Positions 53,657 through 64,000 are shown, numbered from the stretch's first letter. The stretch is DNA of 64,000 bases from Madurella fahalii (GCA_029876055.1 CM056874.1:8556001-8620000); one strand, 5' to 3'. Numbers and translations: made by a program. Notes: a model not told the origin generated them from the letters alone.

Positions 53657-55830
53657 ATGGTATCACGCCTCTCCGTGACGGCAGCGTTGGCTGCCTTCGC
53701 GTCGAGCGCTGCTGCACTCTACATCAATGGCTCCGTTATAGCGCCCTGCGACTCGCCGCTGTACTGCCACGGCGAGATCCTCCACGCAATTGAGCTTGCC
53801 CGGCCCTTCTCGGACTCCAAGACATTCGTCGATATGTAAGTCATGGCGGGCCTAGATCCGTGCTGAGACATGGCACCCGACTTACACACCCCTACCCCCA
53901 GGCCCACGATCCGGCCACTTGAAGAAGTCATTGCCGCTTTTAACCGCCTCACGCAGCCGCTGAGCAACAACTCGGAACTCAATGATTTCTTGGCGGCCAA
54001 TTTTGCACCCGCTGGCGGCGAGCTCGAAGAAGTGCCAGAGGACGAGCTCCAGACTGACCCCGTCTTCCTCGACAATGTCGGCGATGTCGTGGTCAGAGAG
54101 TTCGTCGAAAAGGTGATCGACATCTGGCCGGAGCTAACCAGACGCTATGCGGGCCCGGGCAACTGCTCCGAGTGCGCTAACAGCTTCATCCCGGTGAACC
54201 GGACCTTCGTGGTGGCTGGCGGCCGCTTCCGCGAGCCCTACTACTGGGACTCGTACTGGATTCTTGAGGGGCTGCTCCGTACCGGAGGCGCCTTCACCGA
54301 GATCTCTCGCAATATCATCGAGAACTTTCTCGACTTTGTCGAGACGATCGGCCACGTGCCCAACGGAGCGAGAATCTACTACCTGAACCGGTCTCAGCCG
54401 CCACTCCTGACGCTGATGGTGAAGACGTATGTCGACTATACCAACGACACAAGCATCCTGGAGAGGGCATTGCCGCTCTTGATCAGGGAGCATGAATTCT
54501 GGACCAACAACCGGACGGTAGATGTTACGGCTAATGATGGCAGGACATACAGGCTCAACAGGTGAGTCCGCCGCCACGACGCGAGTGCGATGAGGAAGTC
54601 GGAAAGCCTAACCACTCCACGAACCGCAGGTACGATGTTAGCAACACCCAGCCCCGTCCAGAATCGTACCGGGAGGACTGGATTACCGCCAACAACGAGT
54701 CATATTATGCCGCGTCGGGAATCATCTACCCGGTCAGGACACCGCTGAGCGAATCTGAGATCGCTGAGCTCTACTCCAACCTGGCAAGTGGCGCCGAATC
54801 CGGTTGGGACTACACCGCCCGGTGGCTCATGCGTCCGAACGACGCCGCACGGGATGTCTATTTCCCGCTCCGCCATCTCAACGTCCGCAACATGGTCCCC
54901 GTGGACCTCAACGCAATCCTCTACCAGAACGAGGTGATTCTCAGCGGGTATCTCGAGCAGGCGGGCAACAGCTCGGAAGCCGAGCGATTCGCATCTGCAG
55001 CCCGTGAGCGGAGTGAGGCCATGTACACGCTCATGTGGAACGAAACCCACTGGTCCTACTTTGACTACAACCTGACGAGCAACGAGCAACACGTCTTTGT
55101 CCCCACCGATGCCAACGCGACCGCAGCCGAACTGTCCGGCGCGCCAGAGGGCTACCAGGTCCTCTTCGACATTGCGCAGCTGTACCCGTTCTGGACGGGC
55201 GCGGCGCCGGACCAGCTCAAGAACAACCCGCTCGCCGTGCAGCGGGCCTATTCGCGCGTGGCTCGGATGCTCGACGAGAAGCCGGGCGCCATCGCCGCGA
55301 CAAACTTCGTCACGGGCCAGCAGTGGGACCAGCCCAACGTGTGGCCGCCGCTGCAGCACGTCCTGATGCAAGGTCTCCTCAACACGCCCGCCACCTTTGG
55401 CGAGGATGACCCGGCCTACCGGGCCGTCCAGGACCTCTCGCTGCGCCTCGCCCAGCGCTACGTCGACTCGACGTTCTGCACGTGGTACGCCACGGGCGGC
55501 TCGACGAGCGAGACGCCCCAGCTGCAGGGCGTCTCCCCGGACGCCACGGGCACCATGTTTGAGAAGTACTCGGACGCCGCCATCAACGTGGCCGGCGGCG
55601 GCGGCGAGTACGAGGTGGTCGAGGGCTTCGGCTGGACCAACGGCGTGCTGATCTGGGCTGCCGATATCTTTGCGGACAGGTTGACGCGGCCCCAGTGCGG
55701 CGACATCGAGGCCGCGCACACGCACTCGGGCGAGAGACGCGCCGTCGAGCTGGACCCCAGGGACGCCGCGTGGATCAAGAAGTTTGGCAGGCGGGCGCTG
55801 AAGAAGCGGGCGGAGAGCGGGCGGAAGTAG
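53657..55830 (+). CDS. Secreted trehalase, glycoside hydrolase family 37
   Basis: Hydrolyses trehalose to two glucose outside the cell or in the wall. Three exons, 53657-53835, 53902-54561, 54630-55830 (introns 66 and 68 bases), give 679 residues. The signal peptide is MVSRLSVTAALAAFASSAAA. Trehalase signature 1 is AGGRFREPYYWDSYW (165-179), where the family usually begins PGGRF; signature 2 is QWDQPNVWPPLQ (511-522). The catalytic acid region ESGWDYTARW puts Asp at 340; the base region GGGGEYEVVEGFGWTNG is at 601-617. There is no Ca-binding or regulatory N-terminal extension of the cytosolic neutral trehalases, so this is the bacterial-periplasmic-like GH37 branch. Many NxS/T sites fit secretion. 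The C-terminus (KKFGRRALKKRAESGRK) is strongly basic with dibasic pairs, possible Kex2-type sites. Confidence 0.94.
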
Positions 55831-56575
55831 AGAGAGGGAGGGTACCCAGGTAATGATCCTAATGATGGGCGGACGACCTTGTTGGAGTTTGCGATGTCTG
55901 TCCTATGAACTCTAATCTCTGTCCGCTTTTTTCTTTGCACGTTTTTCACCTTTTGAGTTTACGAATCGAGATGCTGCGAAAGCCAGGGGAGTAACAGGCC
56001 CGCCGTCGGCATCTGCGAGTAATTAGCTAGGCAGCTTTAGTGGGGGGTCTTCCTCCAGTAATGACACGAATGAGATGACAAAGCGAGTGAGCGATGAAGA
56101 CCAGCGTGGACGTGCAACTCTTGATAATTGTCCGCTCTGTGGATTTATAATATCTCGTTCCTCATGGTAGCTTTGTAGTCCAACAAAAGCAGAAGCCCCG
56201 TCTCCACCCTCCTTTCCCGAAGGATATGCGTATACGACCTACGCTGCATAAACCCGCCCCATCGGCTGCCTAAACATCAAAATAAAATTTACACCGCTGC
56301 CTCCGATATCCCAACGCCAATAACTATGCATTCGGACTGCGGTTCCGTCCCCTTAACTTTCCTTCTGCGGTCTCTTCTGCCTCCGCCGCCTGGGAGGATG
56401 AAGCGCCCGCAAGAGTAGAAGGCCGCCTCCTTCAACCCATGCGCACCCCAAGCCCACTCCTGTTGCTACCCCGCCCGCGCCTATTACTCCTACTACTATT
56501 ACTCCTATTCCAAATCCCAGTACGCCATGACAACTGTTCCACCGTCTTCCCCGTCTTCCCCGCCTTCGAATCCCT
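55831..56575. other. convergent 3' flanks of trehalase and GCN5
   Basis: 745 bases. Low-complexity CTACTA-type triplets occur near 56480-56510. No gene was seen. Confidence 0.6.
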
Positions 56576-57926
56576 CTAAGACTCGAGATGGGACCACTCC
56601 GGGATGGCCCGGATCTGCTGCCACATAAACTTCTCGAGCTTGTTGGCCGACTTGGCGTAGGGGGTCGTCTCGTTGTTGTACTTGCGGCAGTTGTCAAAGA
56701 TGAGCTTGGCGTCGCGGATAAAATCCTCGGGAGTGTTGTACTGGTCGGCCTCGAGCTTGGTCTCCATGGTGCTGAGGTCCATGGGTTCCTTGATCACGTC
56801 GTAGTAGTCGAGCACCTCGTCCTTGTTGACGGGCACCAGGAACGGCCAGCTGGACTGATGGTTCTGGAGGTCGTTGAGGAGGTGGAGGAGCTGGTTGTAG
56901 TTGGGTCCGTGGCGGGGCTGGCGGGCGAGCTCGTCCATGTCAGGCGACCAGCCGGACGCGCGGATCGCTTCGATGGATAAGGGGTCGATGGGGGACACGC
57001 CGTTCTTCTGCCATTGTTTCGGGGGCTGATGGACAATGTGGGATTTGGAATAGGCCCGGATCTTGGCCTGGACGCACTCCTTCTGCTTGAGCAGCATACG
57101 GCCCATCTCGAGGTAGCGGATGCGCGGGAGCATGGTGCACTGCATGATTGTGCCGCCTTCGTAGTCTTTGATATAGCCCATCCAGACCGACTTATCGAGT
57201 GTGATTTCCTTGGTGAAGCCCTGCTTCTTGAAGTAGCCGATGGCGTAGTTATCGGCGTAGGTGAGGAAGTGCATTACGTCCGAGGTCGCCTTGACGTAGT
57301 CCTTGAGGTGCGACATGAGATGCGCACCGTAGCCCTTGACTTGTTGGTCGGAAGATATAGCGCAAAAGACAATCTCGGCGAACTTTCGGCCTTTGAAGGG
57401 ACGGTAAGTAATGCCGCCTACGACTTCGAGAGGTTTCTTGACAATGGCGATGGACAGGTGGGTACGGTCATAGACCAGGCGCGCGATGTAGTCCTTGGGC
57501 ATTTTGGGGAGCTGTTTTTGGAAGATGCACTTGAGGCCGGTGAGGATGATGAGGCTCTCGCGCTCGCCATCGTTGTTGACGACACGGAATTCGATTTCGC
57601 CATTGCGTTCCTCGATAACAGCAGGCTGGCGATGGGCGGGGGTTGTTAGCCGTGGTCTACGTGATAAGGAAGGGATGGGGGAGGGAGAGGGGAGGGTAGG
57701 GGTGGGCTGATTACCTTCTCTGGGAAGGGGATCGCCGGGACTTTCGGCGGCTTCTTCTCGGGTTCGGCCGAGTCGTCGTGTTTAACGCGTTTCGGCGCCG
57801 CGGGTGATGACGGCTCGTCGGTCGCCTTGCGCTTCCCGTCTGCGGGGGTCTAGGTTAGCGAAATGCAGTTTGAACCATACCCGATGAATATGTCAACCCG
57901 TAGGACTTACTACTCTCGTCCTTCAT
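56576..57926 (-). CDS. GCN5: GCN5 histone acetyltransferase (SAGA/ADA)
   Basis: Acetylates histone H3 tails as the catalytic subunit of SAGA and ADA. Three exons, 57911-57926, 57715-57839, 56576-57625 (introns 71 and 89 bases, branches GCTAACC and GGCTAAC), give 396 residues. A short Lys/Pro-rich N-terminus (1-47) precedes the GNAT domain (about 60-220): FRVVNNDG..LIILTGLKCIFQKQLPKM, catalytic Glu in FAEIVFCAI, acetyl-CoA loop QVKGYGAHLM, then YFKKQGFTKEI. The bromodomain covers about 285-390 with WPFLVPVNKDEVLDYYDVI, the acetyl-lysine Asn in FDNCRKYNNETTPY, and LEKFMWQQI. The first exon is only 16 coding bases; upstream, CTAACCTATAG at about 57979-57989 (minus strand) looks like the end of a further 5' intron, so the true start could lie in another exon. 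Confidence 0.92.
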
Positions 57927-58286
57927 TTTGATGGCATACGGTGAGAACTTGATGGCAGACGTCCAGCGCGCCGTACACTATAGGTTAGGGGAAGGTGACG
58001 GCTTGCGATGGGCGGGTTGCGAGGAGAAGTGGAGCGGATTTCATGCCATGCTTCTCCGAGTCTTGGCTGCAAGGCTGAGCAGGGGGTCAACCTGCGCTAA
58101 ACCGTTTTTGGCTTCGAACACGTCTGGGTTCTTGGAGCTTTCTGGGGAAAGCAGCAACTTTGTCCAGTCGACGACGGATGACTCTCTGCAGGCAATCACC
58201 AACTCCTGCGTTTTCTCTCGCGCGTTTTTTGCAGTTTCGGCGACAGTCCAATTTGCTGTCTGACGGCTGAAAACTCTACAGCTTTA
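57927..58286. promoter_or_regulatory. shared divergent promoter GCN5 / OST5
   Basis: 360 bases between divergent start codons. On the GCN5 side a possible 5'-UTR intron acceptor lies at about 57979-57989. Confidence 0.55.
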
Positions 58287-58640
58287 ATGGATTCGTCACT
58301 GCATGAGGTCTGGCAGGCGGCGTCCGGCTCGCCCTTCGTCCCCACTGTCGGAAAGAACAGCCAGTTCCTCGTCGCGTTCGTCCTGCTGCTTCTGGGTTTC
58401 GCCCTGAGCGGTGCATTTGCTCTCAGTATGTTGGGCGGTTCCAATTGGAGCGTTTAGTACTGACGATACGGCACACAGACCGTTCTCTTGTGAACTTGCC
58501 GGTCCTCGCCGTGCCCGCGTCGCTGGCTCTTGCGTACGTCCATAACCGCTCCCTCTATGGCCCCATTCCCAGGCCCATCTAATACAAGTTACAGGTTTGG
58601 CGTGGTTTACATGTTCTGTGCGGTTGGAGTTTACGTCTAA
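58287..58640 (+). CDS. OST5: Oligosaccharyltransferase subunit OST5
   Basis: Tiny ER membrane subunit of oligosaccharyltransferase, found next to Ost1 in the complex. Three exons, 58287-58425, 58479-58533, 58595-58640 (introns 53 and 61 bases; donors GTATGT and GTACGT), give 79 residues; yeast Ost5 has 86. The product has a short polar N-terminus with SPFVPTVGKNSQ, a first helix (FLVAFVLLLLGFALSGAFAL), a short loop NRSLVNLP and a second helix ending FGVVYMFCAVGVYV. Two helices and the C-terminal GVYV are family hallmarks. Each exon alone is too short to be noticed as an open frame. The RAD1 ATG follows only 129 bases after the stop. Confidence 0.88.
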
Positions 58641-58769
58641 GATACCCAAAACCATCTCGTCCGAGTCTGTACCATAGCAATTCTCCCAAAAGCAAGTCGG
58701 TTCTGCGAAATCTTAACACATCGCCCTGAGCCTTGAAAACGTTCCAAATTTTCTCTCCAAACCATCACC

Positions 58770-59891
58770 ATGGAAACACAGAGTTCTGCTCCCGCTCCTC
58801 TCTTTCGGGCGGTCGCCAGCTCCACTAGGCCGCTGTATCAGCTTCTCAAGTCAATCAATTTCACAAACAAGGTGCATGTCGAGATCACCGAGAGTGGCCT
58901 GAGGTTCGCGGCTGATCACGCGCGCGTGATGCAGGGTGAGTTGCAGCCGCCTGCCTTACGGAAGCGCACACCAAGACTAACTCTGGCAACAGGAGTTGCC
59001 CATTGGAGCAAAACCCTCTTCACCAGCTACACAACCAATCTTCCCCCAGCTCCGACCCGCGAAGACGACGCTTCAGATGAGAACGACGGCAACGAAGCCG
59101 CGAACCCAACTTTCCAAATCTCCCTCCCTGCCCTTCTCGAAACCCTCCAAATCTTCGGCGCCGCCGACGCCGCCGCACGCCAGGCTAAAGCCGACGTGGA
59201 CCCCTACCGCAGCAACCTCCGCAACTACCGCTCCGACGCGTTCAGCAACCAGACGCTTGGCATGTCGGGCACCTGCGCGCTCTCTTACCTCCAGAGAGGC
59301 GACCCCTTCAGCATCGTCCTTGATGAGAGCGGCGTCACCACAACTTGTAACCTGACCACGTACGTCCTGGACAACGACGGTAACAACAATGACGACGACA
59401 ATGACATACCCTTTGACAAGGAAGACCTCTCATTCAAGATCATCACCCACGCCCGCTGGCTGTTGGACGCCCTCGCGGAACTGGCGCCCACCGCGCCCGA
59501 GAAGCTGACGATTGCTGCGACGAAGGGGGAGCCCTATCTGCGCTTGACCAGCTCTGGCGGACCCTTGGGTTCGAGCACGGTTGACTTTACCAAAGGCAAG
59601 GATCTGTTGGAAACGTTTGCCGTCCGGCAGAGATGGGTGCAGACGTTCAAATTTGACATGATCAAGTCTGCGAGCGAGGCCATGAAGATTGCAAGCAAGG
59701 TCAGTTTGAGAGGGGACGGGCAAGGGGTGCTGAGTATGCAGTTCATGGTGGAGGTAGAGGGACCCGAGCCGAGCTTTTTGGACTTTAGGTTCGTGCCGTA
59801 TGCAGTCTGCGAGGATGAAGATATGGGGGAGGAGGAGGAAGATGGTGACGGGGAGGAGGGAGGGGACGGTGACGAGGACACAGAGATTTAA
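58770..59891 (+). CDS. RAD1: RAD1 subunit of the 9-1-1 DNA damage checkpoint clamp
   Basis: PCNA-like subunit of Rad9-Rad1-Hus1, loaded at damaged DNA to activate the checkpoint kinase (RAD17 in budding yeast). Two exons, 58770-58935 and 58993-59891, give 354 residues. Two PCNA-like halves are visible: FRAVASSTRPLYQLLKSINF with TESGLRFAADHARVMQG at the start, DPFSIVLDESGVTTTCNLTTY in the middle, and SLRGDGQGVLSMQFMVEVEG..FLDFRFVPY at the close. Acidic inserts lie at about 78-92, near 192-206 and in the last 25 residues. The 57-base intron (GTGAGT donor, CTAAC branch, ACAG acceptor) is a multiple of three without stops, so the unspliced frame stays open and would add 19 residues (58936-58992); removal restores RVMQGVAHWSKTLF, which fits the family. 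Confidence 0.9.
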   Translation: METQSSAPAPLFRAVASSTRPLYQLLKSINFTNKVHVEITESGLRFAADHARVMQGELQPPALRKRTPRLTLATGVAHWSKTLFTSYTTNLPPAPTREDDASDENDGNEAANPTFQISLPALLETLQIFGAADAAARQAKADVDPYRSNLRNYRSDAFSNQTLGMSGTCALSYLQRGDPFSIVLDESGVTTTCNLTTYVLDNDGNNNDDDNDIPFDKEDLSFKIITHARWLLDALAELAPTAPEKLTIAATKGEPYLRLTSSGGPLGSSTVDFTKGKDLLETFAVRQRWVQTFKFDMIKSASEAMKIASKVSLRGDGQGVLSMQFMVEVEGPEPSFLDFRFVPYAVCEDEDMGEEEEDGDGEEGGDGDEDTEI

Positions 59892-61412
59892 AAGTGAGTG
59901 ATTATTATGTTAGTTCTGATGTGTGTATTTGTGTTGGGATTTGGGAGGTTTTACGGCTCCGGTTCCTAATACGACTTGCTTTCTATCCCTCCAGTGAATC
60001 TCAAGGCTCTCGACGTCTAGGCTCCCCCGTTGAGTAAATGCGGGACGACCTGTAGTAACCCGCCGGCGGACACCGAGTCAGGTGAAATTGTTTCTGCTAC
60101 GGGACGGGAACTTGGCTAGGGCGAACAATCAACACGCCGGACACCACACACAGTTCTTAGGCTGTGTTCACTTCGATTCCCGCAGTGTATCTTTGCTCTG
60201 GCAGCCAACGAACAAATACATCCTCCTCCAACCTAACTAACCCGGGTAATGATCCGAACAGAAAAGAGGCAGGAAGGGGAGGAGAGGGGTAAGCGACAGA
60301 AACAGAACCAAACTAAAACATGGTCCAAAGCCACCAAGCATCCAGACCTACAAGCCCGAACCGAATTTCCTCTTCCGGATGTGGCATGACAAACCCCTCA
60401 GGTTATCGGAAGCGGAGAAGGGCGTGTGGAAGGTAACGCCACCTCAAGCCACAAAACGCCAGGGCATGCAACCGCGACGAACCAGACTGGCGGGATGGGA
60501 ACTTTCGAGAAATCAAGGCATGGCACATGGGCCGTTCCCCACCTTCACCTCCTTGTTCTCTCTCTAATAGCGTGGCATAATAGGCGAGACTAGACAGAAA
60601 CGAAGTAGTAGCATGCTCGTCTGTCAGCATTCTGGCGGATTGATGGATCCGCGCTTGCCCTTCTGTCCGTCAACCCAGCGAGCCGGAACTGTGGCGCCGA
60701 GTCTAGAATGCTACTGGCTTGCCCTTGGACAGTCAGTCACTGGTGCGCTGGCGCATGCGAACCTCGACCGGCAACGCGCAGCCCAACTCTGCTCAGCTCG
60801 GCAGTCGAACACGTTCGAGCTATGCCTGGTTTGCCTATGCCGTAACCGAAAAATACACCAGCAGAACGTGGAAGAGCTGAGAGCGACGGTCTAGACTCGA
60901 GAGGATTCCCGCGCAGTCAGCGGCTACTGGCATGACGATCTTGTCTCTCGCTTTTCTTTTGTCTCTCCGATAGGCAAGGCTGTGCGGTCGTCCATGAGTT
61001 CCCGCCGGTTTGGTTCCCCTGCAGGCTGGTCTGATGCTCTGGACTCCTTCACGGCTGACGCTGAATCGCCTCCCGAGTTCTGTTCTGGGGTTGTGCTGCC
61101 AATCGCATGCCATGGACCGGGGGAGAGCCAAAAGATGGTGTCCTCGTCCCGCGTCTTCGGGATGCCTTGGGTTCAGCTCACGGCATTGAGCCGGACAGTG
61201 TTCTTTCTCACTTATATCAGCCTTCCTCAGATATGTAGTCTGTCTCTGTGAGGAATGGATTCTCCTCGATATCATCCTTTGGCGAGATACTCCCAGGATT
61301 CTCTTCTTCTATTTCTCTCCTCTCAAACTCTTAGTCCTCCAGACTTGCTTGACCTCGTTGTCTTCAACCTCGGCGCCTCCACAGTTTGCTCTTGTGAGGA
61401 ATAGCCTGCACC
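59892..61412. other. 1.5 kb without recognisable gene
   Basis: RAD1 3' flank and upstream region of the small gene at 61413. Open frames up to 146 codons (60835-61275, minus) show no family. Nothing is supported. Confidence 0.5.
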
Positions 61413-61667
61413 ATGACCAGGGACTGCTTCCGCAAACCGGAACGAGACGGCATAAACACACCAGAGCAAAAGAGAACTTGCTCTCCACTCTCCATGGTTA
61501 AGTCGTCCATAGGCTCCATCACCCGCTGGTGGCGGCCCGAGCAGGACCCCCGGGCTTCCAAACCCGCTCCTGAAAAGAAGTACGTCCACACGCCGACGCA
61601 CGCGGCGTCCTCCTTCCTCAAGACGACCACGACGAGAAGCATGCAGAGTGCAAACGAGATCCTTTGA
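61413..61667 (+). CDS. Small uncharacterised fungal protein
   Basis: Single open frame of 84 residues starting at an ATG in fair context (GCACCATGA). It is basic and polar, with SSIGSITRWWRPEQ in the middle and a C-terminal KKYVHTPTHAASSFLKTTTT followed by RSMQSANEIL. The YVHxPTHAAS-type segment reminds me of short conserved proteins in other moulds, but I cannot name a family or function. No signal peptide or membrane segment. The opposite strand is also open over the same span, so coding is likely but not certain. Upstream or downstream exons are possible and were not found. Confidence 0.45.
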   Translation: MTRDCFRKPERDGINTPEQKRTCSPLSMVKSSIGSITRWWRPEQDPRASKPAPEKKYVHTPTHAASSFLKTTTTRSMQSANEIL

Positions 61668-64000
61668 GAAACACACCACCACCATCGCCGCCGCCGCCAT
61701 CGCCACCACCGTTAGCGTCATCATCGCCCGCTATAAATACGGCCTTATAAGGAGACGGATGGCGGGCGACGTTATGTCAGCCAAGTGGATTTTGGGCAAG
61801 ACATCCGAGACGAAACAACGGCAGGCCCCGTACGACGAGGCCGGAAGCCCGCGGCCGAATGAACTATAACGGGCAGCCGGGAATGGCACAGCGGTGCCTA
61901 CATGCTGCGTCAGGATCCCGTGACGTTGGTTTCACCGGTTTCGCGATTTGAGGCACTCGCCCAGGCGGCGGGCGCGGCGTATCCGGGGTAGGGCCGGAAA
62001 CTTCGGCCCACCGTCATCCGGTTTGCACCGGCTTCTATACTTAGCAAGCCTGGCACCGGGCGGGATCAGTGAGCCGCATTCGGATGCGGCTCTTCTGCTG
62101 CGAAGGGAGCAGGGACTGCATACTCTGTCAGTGGAAGCCAGGTCGTGGTCCACGGGACCAGCTCCGGGTCCTTGTTTTTCGGTTGCGACGTCTGACGGCC
62201 CAATGGTCGTTGGAATCCTCCTGTGTGTCCGGAGTGATGGGATCGTCGCTGATAGGAAGACGGTTGAGGCGGTGGGAGTCTAGATGGATCCAACTGTCCA
62301 TGGTGGACGTACAGTACACACATAGCACCTACTGCAGACGGGGAAATTCCCTGGCATTCTAGCTAGACGGTTAACCCAAGTTATCCGTGGCGGAGCCCCA
62401 TGAAGCTTTTGAAACAGCAACGCCATTGGTGCGCCGTGAAAGGATCATGTAAGATCCAACTACTTCTAGGCCCTGACCAAGGCATACCGGTCGATCAGCT
62501 TGGAATAAGTGATCCATCAGACAGTTGCCCTTGGGGTTAACGTCTGGTACGCGGATAGTAGGCCTAGCCGTCCCATCCCGGCCAACTTGGATCTGATCGA
62601 CGTTCGAGAGGAGGCATCGTGGCACCCGAGGCTCGATGAGAAACAGGTGACACAAGCTGATGATGCTTCCTACTTCGGAGCGCAGACCCCAACATGGTGC
62701 GATTTTCCGCGCACGGATGGGCGAAGGAACAGATATCACACAGCATGACCAATTACATACACGTACGCCAAGGTAATTAATCCCAACGCACAGGGTCAAC
62801 TGTTTGTGCCATCCATATCTTTTCAGACAAATTCTAACAGCGGGTCCCTGCCGCGCTAGGATCGCACATAGTAGGAAATACCTTGGAGTAGACGTAACCC
62901 CGACAGAGCCGTTGTCGTCTGGGCTCCGGGGGGTTCAGAATTGAAGTCGAGGCCCGCCGGAGGCAACGAGACCTTCGGACCTCCACGGGCCTCCACGGGC
63001 CTCCACGGACCTACGAGTGTGTCGGTGCTGTAGTAGATGAGTATTGCGTCAGACCTACGTACAGTACCTAGGACCGACCCGGTGCCCCTGCGAAGCGACT
63101 CCGTTGGCGGCGGCTTGGTGAAGCTAAGTCGCAGGATGGGGCGGCCGGATGGGGTTGCTGCCACGGGCAACAGAGGAGCAGAGGGAGGGCAAGCCAGGAA
63201 CGAGACGCTGCTGGGCCGAGCGCCCGTTCCTGACCAGGAATTGTGTAACCCGAGTGCGGGTGCTTGGGTGTGGCGAAGCTCCCCGTATTGTACTCGAAAT
63301 AGAGCGTCTGGTTGGCTGGAGCGCCTAGAATCATGCAACATGGCGGCAGTTGCAGTCGAGATGGTGTGCAGCAGACACAATCCTCGTCGGAAAACTCACC
63401 TGGACTGGACGGAGCGCGTCGCCAGCCGGGCAGTACGCTAGTAGAGCGTTTAACTCGTTGCCTGGAGAAGCCGACTGCTGTTCCAAAGGCTGCGCGCGGC
63501 GGTTTCCGCCCGCGCCGGTTAAACAGGAGCCAGAAGAATCTGGTTGAGCGTTTGAATAACCAAAAAACCTTACGGACCCTGCTCGACACTAACAGTCCAA
63601 TGGTCAGATCGTCGAGTCGGGGCGGCACAAGTCGCGATAGAGAGCGCTTGTCGCGGCGTGTTGGCTGCTGCTGTTGGGCAGTCGCCATGCCGAGGTGTTG
63701 CTCTCTGTGCCAGCTCAGGTTCTGCGGATCACGGGGCCAGAGATCGTGGGGGCTCAACGGACGAGCCTTGTTGCCTTGTTGAAAGTACCACCAGCGGTTT
63801 GGTGGCGGCACTAACAAGTTTACGCGCAGCACGCTAGGCTAGCGGCTGACGAGAAAAGTTCACGAGACTCCACAGGGCGAGGCGGACTGATTGATCGAAT
63901 GCCTGCCTGTTCTCAGCGAGCGGGGAACCCAGCTACAGTTATCAGTAGCATTGAACCGCAGAGCAATTTCCCGCTTTCCACGTGAGGGTCGGATCTACCA
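61668..64000. other. 2.3 kb terminal stretch without recognisable gene
   Basis: GC-rich with open frames on both strands that are mirror images of one another. The longest, 254 codons on the minus strand at 63068-63832, opens with GTG and shows no domain. A 10-base tandem repeat lies at 62981-63010. A gene starting to the right of the window could have its promoter here. Confidence 0.45.
62981..63010 (+). repeat. three 10-base tandem copies (CTCCACGGGC)
   Basis: Head-to-tail triplication; the last copy differs by one base. Confidence 0.9.

Noticed and set aside
52825..53658. 277-codon open frame on the minus strand upstream of trehalase
   Set aside because: Arg/Pro-rich product with no recognisable domain. 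It begins as the reverse of the trehalase start region, and shorter open frames overlap it on the plus strand. Looks like chance in GC-rich promoter DNA.
54700..55725. 341-codon minus-strand open frame inside trehalase
   Set aside because: Antisense shadow of the third trehalase exon.
63068..63832. 254-codon minus-strand open frame near the right edge
   Set aside because: Opens with GTG, is low in conserved-looking sequence, and is mirrored by a plus-strand open frame of similar length.

Overview
The window is nuclear DNA from a filamentous ascomycete, most likely a Sordariomycete (Sordariales-like). The genes carry several short introns, mostly 50-130 bases. Donors are GTAAGT, GTGAGT or GTACGT, and branch sites are CTAAC or CTGAC. 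Coding sequence is GC-rich, 5' leaders and 3' flanks are long, and the gene set is typical of moulds: a Zn2Cys6 regulator, a GH5 mannanase, a GH37 trehalase, an HMT1-type ABC transporter and a Ppc89/Cep57 spindle-pole protein. Species cannot be fixed from the sequence alone. I rebuilt introns by hand from splice signals, reading phase and family alignment from memory. Every multi-exon model below keeps a single open frame.

Layout. 1-4845 (-): 5' three quarters of the N-recognin E3 ligase UBR1, cut by the window edge. 5681-12567: a mitochondrial neighbourhood with QCR9 (-), PYM (+), BCS1 (-), uS11m (-) and TIM44 (+). 14250-15660: a NADAR-family gene (-) and an intron-containing tRNA-Ala(UGC) (-). 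15661-18790: 3.1 kb with no recognisable gene. 18791-22626 (+): HMT1-like ABC transporter with an unusual tail. 23429-30742 (-): four genes in tandem, an IQ-motif protein, a short-chain dehydrogenase, a Ypt35-like PX protein and a secreted glutaminyl cyclase. 32412-33964 (-): choline/ethanolamine phosphotransferase. 35110-35805 (-): a small GPI-anchored cysteine-rich protein. 38259-39292 (+): SWP1. 40079-43621 (+): the Ppc89/Cep57 protein. 44515-46403 (+): GH5 mannanase. 46904-49780 (+): Zn2Cys6 factor. 50784/50952-52250 (+): threonine aldolase. 53657-55830 (+): acid trehalase. 56576-57926 (-): GCN5. 58287-58640 (+): OST5. 58770-59891 (+): RAD1. 61413-61667 (+): a small uncharacterised protein. 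The last 2.3 kb holds no gene I can support.

How the genes relate. QCR9 is a subunit of respiratory complex III, and BCS1 inserts the Rieske protein into the same complex. TIM44 drives matrix import and uS11m belongs to the mitoribosome. SWP1 and OST5, about 20 kb apart, are both oligosaccharyltransferase subunits. QCR9/PYM, uS11m/TIM44 and GCN5/OST5 are divergent pairs sharing 360-490 base promoters.

Most unusual observations: (i) the HMT1-like transporter carries, in its own last exon, an exact PAM2 (poly(A)-binding-protein-binding) consensus followed by a histidine tract; (ii) threonine aldolase has an in-frame upstream start giving a mitochondrial-type presequence joined to the enzyme by a serine run encoded by a TCA microsatellite; (iii) the 61-residue QCR9 protein is spread over five exons, one of them only the start codon and another 17 bases, with one GC-AG intron.
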